13,679 nt of DNA from an uncultured Actinomycetospora sp. (GTDB taxonomy: Bacteria > Actinomycetota > Actinomycetes > Mycobacteriales > Pseudonocardiaceae), in NCBI GenBank assembly GCA_902805495.1, contig CADCTH010000176.1, positions 1-13,679 on the forward strand, read 5' to 3'. The notes beneath the pieces were generated by a model. The model was not told the DNA's origin. It worked only from the letters and a program-made list of their open reading frames with translations, and made no database searches. The position numbers were made by a program, and so were the translations under genes. This document shows, in pieces, positions 1 to 6,195 of the stretch (its first letter is position 1; each line of letters starts with the position of its first letter).

Positions 1-434
1 CCCCAGTGCAGGCCGACGACGCTGTAGTTCTTGACCAGCAGGTGGTTCGCCCGCGCCTCGTCGCCGGCGGGCGAGCGGGCGGCCTCGTCGAGCACCGCGA
101 GCACCTCGTGCAGCGGGCGCAGGACGTCGAGCGCCGCGAACATCGCCGGGGTGCGGCGCGCCGACCCGCCGAAGGTCACCTGCACCACCTGCTGCCCGGC
201 GCCGAAGCAGTCGAAGACGACGCAGCCCGGGAAGCCCCGCTCGCGCAGCCGATCGTGGATGCCGCAGACGTGGTCGGCGCCGAGGTGCGGGCAGGGGGTG
301 CGCGCCGGCTTGTCGATCGCGAAGTCGGCCGAGGCGGCGAAGGCCGGCGCGACGCAGCACAGGGCCAGGCAGCGGGAGCAGTCGGCCGCTCGCGGCGCCG
401 AGCCGGTGATCGAAGTACGCATACGGACACTCAT
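1..434 (-). CDS. Cys-rich N-terminal part of a pentapeptide-repeat-type protein (partial, runs off left edge)
   Basis: Reading the minus strand from ATG at 434 gives an open frame of 144 codons with no stop before the window edge, so the C-terminus is missing. Eight cysteines lie in the first 76 residues: C19xxC22xxxC26C27, C48, C57, C71 and C76. The spacing (CxxCxxxCC, then CPHL, CGIHDRLRERGFPGC and DCFGAGQ) resembles metal-binding YkgJ-like Cys clusters. From memory it matches the N-terminal half of actinobacterial proteins annotated as pentapeptide-repeat-containing. The repeats themselves would lie outside the window, so that name is an inference. A second ATG at 422 (residue 5) is possible; neither start has a good Shine-Dalgarno. 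The gene is divergent from tig and no function is claimed beyond likely metal binding. Confidence 0.65.
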   Translation of the reverse strand, partial: MSVRMRTSITGSAPRAADCSRCLALCCVAPAFAASADFAIDKPARTPCPHLGADHVCGIHDRLRERGFPGCVVFDCFGAGQQVVQVTFGGSARRTPAMFAALDVLRPLHEVLAVLDEAARSPAGDEARANHLLVKNYSVVGLHW

Positions 435-650
435 CGTCCGCGACGCCACTTCGCTGTCACTCCCGGCCCCTGCTCGACGACGTCCCCCGCCGGCCCGCCA
501 CACGCCGCGGACCGGGCGCCACGGCGCGTGGTCGGGGGTCACGTCTAGACTCGCCGCCACGCCCGGGCGGGCGCGCAAGCAGGTGCAGGTACCGGTCCTC
601 CGGTGCTCCTCGACCGTGAGCGGTGAGGGTGGCCTCCCGCGTCACGCTCC

Positions 651-666
651 GGACCCGATCGGGTCC
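651..666. repeat. 16-bp perfect palindrome upstream of tig
   Basis: GGACCCGATCGGGTCC reads identically on both strands. It ends on the two bases that begin the next inverted repeat (665-681), about 60 nt before the tig start codon. It could be an operator for a dimeric regulator, or a hairpin in the tig leader RNA. Confidence 0.7.
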
Positions 667-681
667 GTACGTCCCGTACGG
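665..681. repeat. 7-bp inverted repeat upstream of tig
   Basis: CCGTACG, a 3-nt spacer TCC, then CGTACGG form a perfect inverted repeat sharing two bases with the preceding 16-bp palindrome. As RNA, the two hairpins would compete for the shared bases. It lies about 45 nt upstream of the tig GTG start. Confidence 0.65.
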
Positions 682-724
682 CGCCGGTCACCCGCACGTT
701 GCCCGCCCCGAGGAGAGACGACCA

Positions 725-2263
725 GTGAAGTCCACCGTCGAGCACCTGTCGCCGACGCGCGTCAAACTCGCCGTCGAGGTGCCCTTCGACGAGCTCAAGC
801 CCAACTTCGACCGGGCCTACCGCGAGATCGCGAAGCAGGTGCGCATCCCCGGCTTCCGTCCCGGCAAGGCGCCGAAGCAGATCCTCGACCAGCGCGTCGG
901 TCGCGACGTCGTGGTCCAGGAGGTCATCCGCGAGGTCGTGCCCGCCAAGTACGGCGAGGCCGTCACGGAGGCGGAGGTCCAGCCGCTGGGCCAGCCGGAC
1001 ATCGAGGTCGCCCCGACCGAGGGTGTGGACACGCTCTCCTTCACCGCCGAGGTCGACATCCGGCCCGAGATCACGGTGCCGGACTACGCGTCGATCTCCG
1101 TGTCCGTCGACGCGGCCGAGGTCACCGACCAGGACGTCGACGACCAGCTCAAGGGTCTGCAGGCGCGCTTCGGCACGCTCACCGGCGTCGACCGCGCGGT
1201 GCAGAACGGCGACTTCGTCGTCATCGACCTCTCGGCCACCGTCGACGGCGAGGCCATCGAGGAGGCCCAGGCCACGGGCATGTCCCACGAGGTCGGGTCG
1301 GGCCAGCTCATCGACGGTCTCGACGAGGCGCTCGAGGGCATGACCGCCGGCGAGACCAAGGAGTTCACCACGAAGCTCGTGGGCGGCGAGCACGCCGGCT
1401 CCGACGCCGAGGTCACGGTCACCGTGCAGACGGTCAAGGAGCGCCAGCTCCCCGAGGCCGACGACGAGTTCGCCCAGCTCGCGAGCGAGTTCGACACCCT
1501 CGACGAGCTCAAGGACGACCTGCGCACCCGCTACGCGCGCGTCAAGAAGATGGAGCAGGGCAGCCAGGCCCGCGACCGCGTGCTCGAGGCGCTGCTCGAG
1601 GCCGCCGAGGTGCCGCTGCCGGAGTCGATCGTGCAGGCCACGCTCGAGGCTCGCGCGCACGACGCGGTCCACGAGTTCGACCACGACGAGCAGAAGCTCA
1701 CGGAGTACGTCGAGTCGCAGGGCCAGTCCCGCGAGGAGTTCGACGCCGAGCTGCGCGCCGACGCGGAGCGCACCGTGAAGACCCAGCTGCTGCTCGACGA
1801 GATCGCGCAGAAGGCCGAGGTGCGGCCCGACCAGCAGGACCTGATGCAGAACCTCGCCATGCAGGCGCAGCGCTACGGCCTCAGCGTCGAGGACTTCATC
1901 CAGCAGGCGCAGCAGGCGGGCCAGCTGCAGTCGATGATCGAGCAGATGCAGGTCGAGACGGTGCGCGGCAAGGCGCTCGCCACCGTCGTGCGGGCGGACA
2001 CCATCACCGGTCCCGACGGCGAGGCGCTCGACCTCTCCGAGCTGTTCGGCACCGACGAGGCCGACGCCGCCGACGACGAGGACGCCCCTGCCGCCGAGGG
2101 CACCGACGCGGCCGCCGGCCCGGCGGACGGCTCCGAGGTCGCCGACGCCGACACGGACGCGAGCGACCCGGCGTCGCCGAGCTCGCAGGTGGAGGCCGAC
2201 GACTCGCCCGGTGGAGCCGACACCGAGGTCGTCGGCGCGCCCGACTCGACCACGCGGGCCTGA
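725..2263 (+). CDS. tig: Trigger factor (ribosome-associated chaperone / peptidyl-prolyl isomerase)
   Basis: Trigger factor docks at the ribosomal exit tunnel and shields nascent chains. GTG at 725 is chosen because AGGAGAG (711-717) sits 7 nt upstream and the product then begins MKSTVEHLSPTRVKL, as family members do; the frame is open further upstream but without homology. The 512 residues show the N-terminal ribosome-binding domain with the signature GFRPGKAP at 43-50, an FKBP-type PPIase domain at roughly 160-238, and a helical C-terminal chaperone domain at about 240-430. Residues 441-512 form an acidic, Ala/Asp-rich tail with 21 Asp/Glu and only one Arg. This makes it longer than the E. 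coli protein (about 430 residues); Ala/Asp/Glu-rich tails occur in other actinobacterial trigger factors. It is followed by clpP1 on the same strand, 149 nt away. Confidence 0.97.
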   Translation: MKSTVEHLSPTRVKLAVEVPFDELKPNFDRAYREIAKQVRIPGFRPGKAPKQILDQRVGRDVVVQEVIREVVPAKYGEAVTEAEVQPLGQPDIEVAPTEGVDTLSFTAEVDIRPEITVPDYASISVSVDAAEVTDQDVDDQLKGLQARFGTLTGVDRAVQNGDFVVIDLSATVDGEAIEEAQATGMSHEVGSGQLIDGLDEALEGMTAGETKEFTTKLVGGEHAGSDAEVTVTVQTVKERQLPEADDEFAQLASEFDTLDELKDDLRTRYARVKKMEQGSQARDRVLEALLEAAEVPLPESIVQATLEARAHDAVHEFDHDEQKLTEYVESQGQSREEFDAELRADAERTVKTQLLLDEIAQKAEVRPDQQDLMQNLAMQAQRYGLSVEDFIQQAQQAGQLQSMIEQMQVETVRGKALATVVRADTITGPDGEALDLSELFGTDEADAADDEDAPAAEGTDAAAGPADGSEVADADTDASDPASPSSQVEADDSPGGADTEVVGAPDSTTRA

Positions 2264-2286
2264 CCGCCGGGCGCCTCCGCGGCGCA

Positions 2287-2304
2287 TCGCTCGGCCAGGA
2301 GCGA
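2287..2304. promoter_or_regulatory. Inverted repeat upstream of clpP1, possible ClgR-type activator site
   Basis: TCGCTC, 6-nt spacer, GAGCGA is a perfect dyad about 110 nt before the clpP1 start and roughly 50-70 nt before a candidate transcription start. ClgR, which activates clpP genes in Streptomyces, Corynebacterium and Mycobacterium, recognises dyads built on CGC/GCG half-sites. This copy has wider half-site spacing than the consensus I recall, so assignment to ClgR is only a suggestion. Confidence 0.35.
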
Positions 2305-2344
2305 ACACGGCCCGTCGGCGGACTGTCCGGACCGTCCCGGTGGT

Positions 2345-2350
2345 TACTGT
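2345..2350 (+). promoter_or_regulatory. Candidate -10 box for clpP1P2
   Basis: TACTGT fits the actinobacterial TANNNT -10 pattern. It would place transcription start near 2357, giving a leader of about 55 nt before the GTG at 2413. No good -35 hexamer is visible at 16-18 nt upstream. This would separate clpP1P2 transcription from tig. Confidence 0.3.
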
Positions 2351-2412
2351 CGATGTCGGTGGGCCCGCCCGACGCCAGACCGATCACCCCAGCAGAGAAA
2401 GCAGGGACACAG

Positions 2413-3048
2413 GTGACCCAGCACCTCTCCGACCCGGCCGGAGCGGTCATGCGCGCCGCCGGCTCGGCGATGAGCCTCAACGACTCGGTCTACGAGCGCC
2501 TCCTGCGGGAGCGCATCGTGGTCCTGGGTCAGGAGGTCAACGACAACATCGCGAACCAGATCTCGGCCCAGCTGCTGCTGCTCTCCGCCGAGGACCCGAA
2601 GTCCGACATCACGCTGTACATCAACTCGCCGGGCGGTTCGGTGTCCGCGGGCATGGCGATCTACGACACCATGGAGTGGATCGAGCCCGACGTGTCCACC
2701 GTCGCCATGGGGCTCGCCGCCTCGATGGGGCAGTTCCTGCTCTCGGCGGGGGCCCGCGGCAAGCGCCTGGCCCTGCCGCACGCGCAGATCATGATGCACC
2801 AGCCCTCGGGTGGCCTGGGCGGCACGGAATCGGACATCACGATCCGCGCCGAGTCCATGCGCAAGCTCAAGCGCCAGCTCGCCGAGCTGATCGCGCAGCA
2901 CACCGGCCAGACCTTCGAGCGGATCACCGAGGACTCGGACCGCGACCGGTGGTTCGACCCGTACGAGGCCCTCGAGTACGGGTTCATCGACCACGTCGTC
3001 GCGCGCTCCACCGAGCCGCGCGGCAACGGCAACGGCACCGCGTCCTGA
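2413..3048 (+). CDS. clpP1: ATP-dependent Clp protease proteolytic subunit ClpP1
   Basis: Serine peptidase S14 subunit; in actinobacteria ClpP1 and ClpP2 rings pair to form the active barrel fed by ClpX or ClpC. The GTG at 2413 follows GCAGGGA (2401-2407) at about 5 nt and gives 211 residues; ATGs at 2353 and 2470 are less likely alternatives. The catalytic triad is visible: Ser104 in GLAASMGQ, His129 in MMHQP and Asp178 in DSDRDRWF. The substrate-groove motif YINSPGGSVSAG lies at 69-80. The sequence closely resembles mycobacterial ClpP1 (SLNDSVYERLL, MAIYDTM, EALEYGFIDH). The mature N-terminus is probably created by processing of the first 15-20 residues, as in the family. The stop lies 19 nt before clpP2, so the two form an operon. 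Confidence 0.97.
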   Translation: MTQHLSDPAGAVMRAAGSAMSLNDSVYERLLRERIVVLGQEVNDNIANQISAQLLLLSAEDPKSDITLYINSPGGSVSAGMAIYDTMEWIEPDVSTVAMGLAASMGQFLLSAGARGKRLALPHAQIMMHQPSGGLGGTESDITIRAESMRKLKRQLAELIAQHTGQTFERITEDSDRDRWFDPYEALEYGFIDHVVARSTEPRGNGNGTAS

Positions 3049-3067
3049 GACAGGAGATCGAGAGCGA

Positions 3068-3721
3068 ATGAGTGAGCTCCACGTGCCCGGCGGCACGGCT
3101 CCGGCCTCGCCGCAGGGTCGCTACATCCTCCCCTCCTTCGTCGAGCGCACCAGCTACGGCGTCAAGGAGTCCAACCCCTACAACAAGCTCTTCGAGGAAA
3201 GGATCATCTTCCTCGGGGTGCAGATCGACGACGCGTCGGCGAACGACGTGATGGCGCAGCTGCTGTTCCTGGAGTCGAACGACCCGGACCGCGACATCAC
3301 GATGTACATCAACTCGCCCGGCGGCTCGTTCACCGCGCTCATGGCGATCTACGACACGATGCAGTACGTCCGCCCGGACATCGCCACGGTGTGCCTCGGG
3401 CAGGCGGCGTCGGCCGCGGCCGTCATCCTCGCCGCCGGCGCGCCCGGCAAGCGGCTCGCGCTGCCGAACGCGCGGGTGATGATCCACCAGCCGGCCACCG
3501 AGGGCTTCTACGGCCAGGCGTCCGACATGGAGATCCAGGCTGCGGAGATCACCCGCATGCGTCGCCTCATGGAGGACACGCTGGCGCGGCACACCAACCG
3601 CAGCGCCGAGCAGATCCGCACCGACGTCGAGCGCGACAAGATCCTCACGGCCCCCGAGGCCAAGGACTACGGGCTCATCGACGACGTCGTGGCGAGCCGC
3701 AAGCTCTCCGCCCAGCGCTGA
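3068..3721 (+). CDS. clpP2: ATP-dependent Clp protease proteolytic subunit ClpP2
   Basis: Second ClpP paralogue, partner ring of ClpP1. The ATG at 3068 is preceded by AGGAG at 3052-3056, and the gene sits 19 nt after clpP1. The 217 residues carry Ser115 in GQAASAAAV, His140 in MIHQP and Asp190 in VERDKIL as the catalytic triad, and INSPGGSF at 81-88 in the substrate groove. The N-terminal segment RYILPSFVERTSYGVKESNP (18-37) and the C-terminal RKLSAQ are hallmarks of actinobacterial ClpP2 rather than ClpP1. In mycobacteria ClpX docks on the ClpP2 face of the barrel; that is family knowledge, not visible here. A perfect 30-bp palindrome begins 5 nt after the stop codon and probably ends the operon. 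Confidence 0.97.
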   Translation: MSELHVPGGTAPASPQGRYILPSFVERTSYGVKESNPYNKLFEERIIFLGVQIDDASANDVMAQLLFLESNDPDRDITMYINSPGGSFTALMAIYDTMQYVRPDIATVCLGQAASAAAVILAAGAPGKRLALPNARVMIHQPATEGFYGQASDMEIQAAEITRMRRLMEDTLARHTNRSAEQIRTDVERDKILTAPEAKDYGLIDDVVASRKLSAQR

Positions 3722-3726
3722 CCGCT

Positions 3727-3756
3727 CCGGGTGCGCCGACGCGTCGGCGCACCCGG
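3727..3756 (+). terminator. Perfect 30-bp palindrome after clpP2, probable hairpin terminator
   Basis: The left arm CCGGGTGCGCCGACG is followed directly by its exact reverse complement, beginning 5 nt after the clpP2 stop codon. In RNA it would fold into a very stable stem of about 13 bp with a 4-nt loop. No U-run follows; U-less hairpin terminators are proposed for high-G+C actinobacteria. Position and strength favour a terminator or 3'-end stabiliser for clpP1P2 mRNA. A protein-binding operator remains possible. Confidence 0.7.
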
Positions 3757-3811
3757 CGCAGCGGACCGACCGCCCGTCGAGGCACCCCGGCCGCGCGCGG
3801 TCGAAGACGCC

Positions 3812-3829
3812 GGTCGCGGGCTCGCGACC
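3812..3829. repeat. Inverted repeat in the clpP2-clpX spacer
   Basis: GGTCGCG, 4-nt loop GGCT, then CGCGACC form a perfect 7-bp stem. It lies about 120 nt upstream of the clpX start, so it may be an operator or an RNA hairpin. Its role is unknown. Confidence 0.55.
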
Positions 3830-3906
3830 TGCACGATCCACGACATCCGTGACCGTCGTGAACCTCCCCGTTCGGTGGGGTGGACGGGTACGGTCATCCA
3901 CGTTGA

Positions 3907-3926
3907 GCGCACCGACCGCGGTGCGC
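3907..3926. repeat. Inverted repeat immediately upstream of the clpX ribosome binding region
   Basis: GCGCACCG-ACCG-CGGTGCGC is a perfect 8-bp stem with a 4-nt loop. It lies just downstream of the candidate TACGGT -10 box and ends 12 nt before the GAGG Shine-Dalgarno. If transcribed it would form a hairpin near the 5' end of clpX mRNA; otherwise it could be an operator at the start site. Confidence 0.55.
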
Positions 3927-3951
3927 CGGAGGGGACACGAGGTCTGCTGCG

Positions 3952-5238
3952 ATGGCACGCATCGGCGACGGCGGCGACCTGCTGAAGTGCTCCTTCTGCG
4001 GAAAGAGCCAGAAGCAGGTCAAGAAGCTCATCGCCGGGCCCGGCGTCTACATCTGCGATGAGTGCATCGACCTGTGCAACGAGATCATCGAGGAGGAGCT
4101 CGCCGAGGCCGGTGAGGTCAAGCTCGACGAGCTGCCGAAGCCGACCGAGATCCACGAGTTCCTCGACCAGTACGTGATCGGCCAGGACGCCACCAAGAAG
4201 ACGCTCTCCGTCGCGGTCTACAACCACTACAAGCGGGTGCAGGCGGGCGAGAAGAACCGCGAGGGCAGCCGCAACGACGACACCGTCGAGCTGGCGAAGT
4301 CCAACATCCTCATGCTCGGCCCCACCGGCTGCGGCAAGACGTACCTCGCGCAGACCCTGGCCAAGATGCTGAACGTCCCCTTCGCCATCGCCGACGCCAC
4401 CGCGCTCACCGAGGCGGGCTACGTCGGCGAGGACGTCGAGAACATCCTGCTGAAGCTGATCCAGGCCGCCGACTACGACGTCAAGCGCGCCGAGACCGGC
4501 ATCATCTACATCGACGAGGTCGACAAGATCGCGCGGAAGTCGGAGAACCCGTCGATCACGCGCGACGTCTCCGGCGAGGGCGTGCAGCAGGCCCTCCTGA
4601 AGATCCTCGAGGGCACGACGGCGTCGGTGCCGCCCCAGGGCGGGCGCAAGCACCCGCACCAGGAGTTCATCCAGATCGACACGACGAACGTGCTGTTCAT
4701 CGTGGCCGGGGCCTTCGCGGGCCTCGAGAAGATCATCGCCGAGCGCGTCGGCAAGGGCGGCCTCGGCTTCGGCGCCGACATCCGGTCGAAGGCGGAGATG
4801 GAGTCGGCGGAGTCGTTCGGCGACACGCTGCCCGAGGACCTCATCAAGTTCGGTCTGATCCCCGAGTTCATCGGCCGCGTGCCGATCGTGGCCTCGGTGT
4901 CGAACCTCGACCAGCCGAGCCTCGTCCAGATCCTCACCGAGCCGCGCAACGCGCTGGTGAAGCAGTACCAGAAGCTCTTCGAGATGGACGGCGTCGAGCT
5001 CGAGTTCGCTCCCGAGGCGCTCGAGGCCATCGCCGACCTCGCGATCCTGCGCGGCACGGGCGCCCGAGGCCTGCGCGCGATCATGGAAGAGGTCCTCAAC
5101 CCGGTCATGTACGACATCCCGAGCCGCGACGACGTGGCCAAGGTCGTGGTGACCGAGCAGACGGTCAAGGAGAACGTCAACCCGACGATCGTCCCGCGCC
5201 AGCCCTCGCGCCGGGAGCGCCGCGACAAGTCGGCCTGA
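3952..5238 (+). CDS. clpX: ATP-dependent Clp protease ATP-binding subunit ClpX
   Basis: AAA+ unfoldase that recognises tagged substrates and threads them into ClpP1P2. The 428 residues are close to the mycobacterial length and collinear with it. The zinc-binding domain has C13xxC16 and C35xxC38. Walker A GPTGCGKT is at 123-130, the pore loop GYVG at 156-159, Walker B IIYIDEVDK at 184-192, and the arginine finger is probably R309 in EFIGRVP. The sensor-2 motif GTGARGLR is at 368-375. The ClpP-docking loop appears as LGF (271-273) rather than the E. coli IGF, as in actinobacteria. ATG at 3952 gives MARIGDGGDLLKCSFCGKS, the conserved N-terminus, with GAGG 9 nt upstream. The gene converges on the minus-strand esterase, leaving only 19 nt between stop codons. 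Confidence 0.98.
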   Translation: MARIGDGGDLLKCSFCGKSQKQVKKLIAGPGVYICDECIDLCNEIIEEELAEAGEVKLDELPKPTEIHEFLDQYVIGQDATKKTLSVAVYNHYKRVQAGEKNREGSRNDDTVELAKSNILMLGPTGCGKTYLAQTLAKMLNVPFAIADATALTEAGYVGEDVENILLKLIQAADYDVKRAETGIIYIDEVDKIARKSENPSITRDVSGEGVQQALLKILEGTTASVPPQGGRKHPHQEFIQIDTTNVLFIVAGAFAGLEKIIAERVGKGGLGFGADIRSKAEMESAESFGDTLPEDLIKFGLIPEFIGRVPIVASVSNLDQPSLVQILTEPRNALVKQYQKLFEMDGVELEFAPEALEAIADLAILRGTGARGLRAIMEEVLNPVMYDIPSRDDVAKVVVTEQTVKENVNPTIVPRQPSRRERRDKSA

Positions 5239-5253
5239 CGATTCCGGCGTCAG
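5235..5253. terminator. Possible bidirectional hairpin between clpX and the convergent esterase gene
   Basis: CTGACG, 7-nt loop, CGTCAG form a 6-bp dyad that includes the clpX stop codon. A second CGTCAG follows at 5256-5261, over the esterase stop. With two convergent genes only 19 nt apart some termination structure is expected, but this stem is short and has no T-run. Confidence 0.3.
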
Positions 5254-5257
5254 GGCG

Positions 5258-6184
5258 TCAGCCCGCGCGGCGGGCGCCCGCGCCGACCACCTCGTCGCGC
5301 GCGTGGCGGCCGAGGAAGCCGATCACGTCGGGCAGCACGCGGGCGTAGTAGACGCCGTCGTGGCGCCCCGCGCTGATCGCGCCCACCTCGGGGCGGGCCA
5401 GCGCGATGTAGCGGCGGGCGGCGTCGACGAACGGGTCGCGGTCACCGCACCACACGCCGGTGGGCACCCCGGCGAGCTCGCCGAGGAAGCGCAACGGGTC
5501 GTTGGCCTCCCAGTCGGCCTGCCCCCGGAACGGCCGCCGCGCGGCGACGCGCCAGTCGGTGAACAGCCCCGGGCTGATCGCGGCGACGGCGCGCACGGGG
5601 CGCTGCCGCCGGGTCCGCTCGCGGGCGTAGAGCAGAGCCCCGGCCCCGCCCATGGACGCCCCCACCGCGAGGGCCGGCTCGCCGGGCAGGTCGCCGGGGG
5701 CCGGCGTCGTCGCCAGCCCGCGGTCGCGCAGCCACACCGGCAGCTCGTCGAGCACCATGCGCAGCGGGTCGTCGCCGGGGGCGTAGGGGTGCCAGTAGTT
5801 GTCGCCGCCGTCGACGGCGACCATCGCGAACGGCGGCACGCCGCGCGCCCAGGCGTCCCCGAGCATTGCGCGGTTGCCGGGCTCGGCGTACCAGCTCGCG
5901 TTGCCGCGCAGACCGTGCAGGCCGAGGCACACCGGCAGGTGTGCGCGGTCGGCGCCGGGCGGAAGGACGGTGACGAGCCGGACGCGGCGGCCGCGGGCGG
6001 GGGAGTCGACCCACTCGAGCGTGCTCACGGCGTCGGTCGCGCTGGCCCGGCGCGGCGGGTCGGGGATGCGCTGCGGTGGTGGCGCGGGGCTCTCCTGGCC
6101 CACGAGCAGGCCGCCGACGCCGACCGCACCCGCGACACCGAGGGCGCCGGCGGACACGAGGAGGAACCGGCGGCGGGAGAGCAC
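5258..6184 (-). CDS. Tat-exported alpha/beta-hydrolase (esterase D / antigen 85-like fold)
   Basis: Predicted secreted or cell-surface hydrolase of 308 residues; substrate unknown. The N-terminus has a twin-arginine motif SRRRFLL (3-9), then a hydrophobic Ala/Gly/Val stretch to about residue 29, so export is by Tat, possibly as a membrane-anchored protein. The nucleophile elbow GASMG places the catalytic Ser at 177. Likely partners are an Asp in CGDRDPFVD (247-254) and His275 in GRHDG. The GLHGLRGNASWY segment (88-99) fits the oxyanion-side strand of esterase-family proteins. GTG at 6184 is chosen because GAGGAGG (6191-6197) lies 6 nt upstream and overlaps the fdhD stop; only 11 nt separate the genes, so they are cotranscribed. 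Why an exported esterase travels with fdhD is not evident. Confidence 0.85.
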   Translation of the reverse strand: MLSRRRFLLVSAGALGVAGAVGVGGLLVGQESPAPPPQRIPDPPRRASATDAVSTLEWVDSPARGRRVRLVTVLPPGADRAHLPVCLGLHGLRGNASWYAEPGNRAMLGDAWARGVPPFAMVAVDGGDNYWHPYAPGDDPLRMVLDELPVWLRDRGLATTPAPGDLPGEPALAVGASMGGAGALLYARERTRRQRPVRAVAAISPGLFTDWRVAARRPFRGQADWEANDPLRFLGELAGVPTGVWCGDRDPFVDAARRYIALARPEVGAISAGRHDGVYYARVLPDVIGFLGRHARDEVVGAGARRAG

Positions 6185-6195
6185 GGCCGTCCTCC

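Larger units (their letters stand above)
435..724. promoter_or_regulatory. Divergent intergenic region upstream of tig
   Basis: This spacer of about 290 nt lies between the minus-strand Cys-rich gene and tig and I see no coding sequence in it. It holds a TANNNT box, TAGACT at 546-551, without a convincing -35 box. Two adjacent perfect palindromes follow (651-666 and 665-681), then the tig Shine-Dalgarno AGGAGAG at 711-717. If TAGACT is the -10 box, the tig leader would be roughly 165 nt and would contain both palindromes. The promoter call is tentative. Confidence 0.4.
3757..3951. promoter_or_regulatory. clpX upstream region rich in inverted repeats
   Basis: No gene is visible here. After the clpP2 palindrome there are further dyads: GGTCGCG/CGCGACC (3812-3829), CACGAC/GTCGTG (3839-3860), CCCC/GGGG (3866-3880) and GCGCACCG/CGGTGCGC (3907-3926). 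A possible -10 box, TACGGT, lies at 3889-3894 without a clear -35. The Shine-Dalgarno for clpX is GAGG at 3939-3942, 9 nt before the ATG. Separate transcription of clpX from clpP1P2 is likely. Confidence 0.5.

Noticed and set aside
545..2308. Long minus-strand open frame opposite tig
   Set aside because: It gives Leu/Val/Asp/Arg-rich low-complexity protein with no recognisable domain, opposite a certain gene. It is a typical antisense shadow of G/C-ending codons.
2353..2412. Upstream ATG start for clpP1
   Set aside because: It would add a Pro/Ala-rich lead of 20 residues with no Shine-Dalgarno and would sit on the predicted transcription start; the GTG at 2413 has a better ribosome binding site.
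31..3048. A continuous plus-strand open frame of about 1000 codons spanning tig and clpP1
   Set aside because: Through tig it is out of frame with the recognisable protein and gives only Arg/Ala/Gly-rich sequence; only its last 211 codons (clpP1) are real. Stop codons are rare in such high-G+C DNA.
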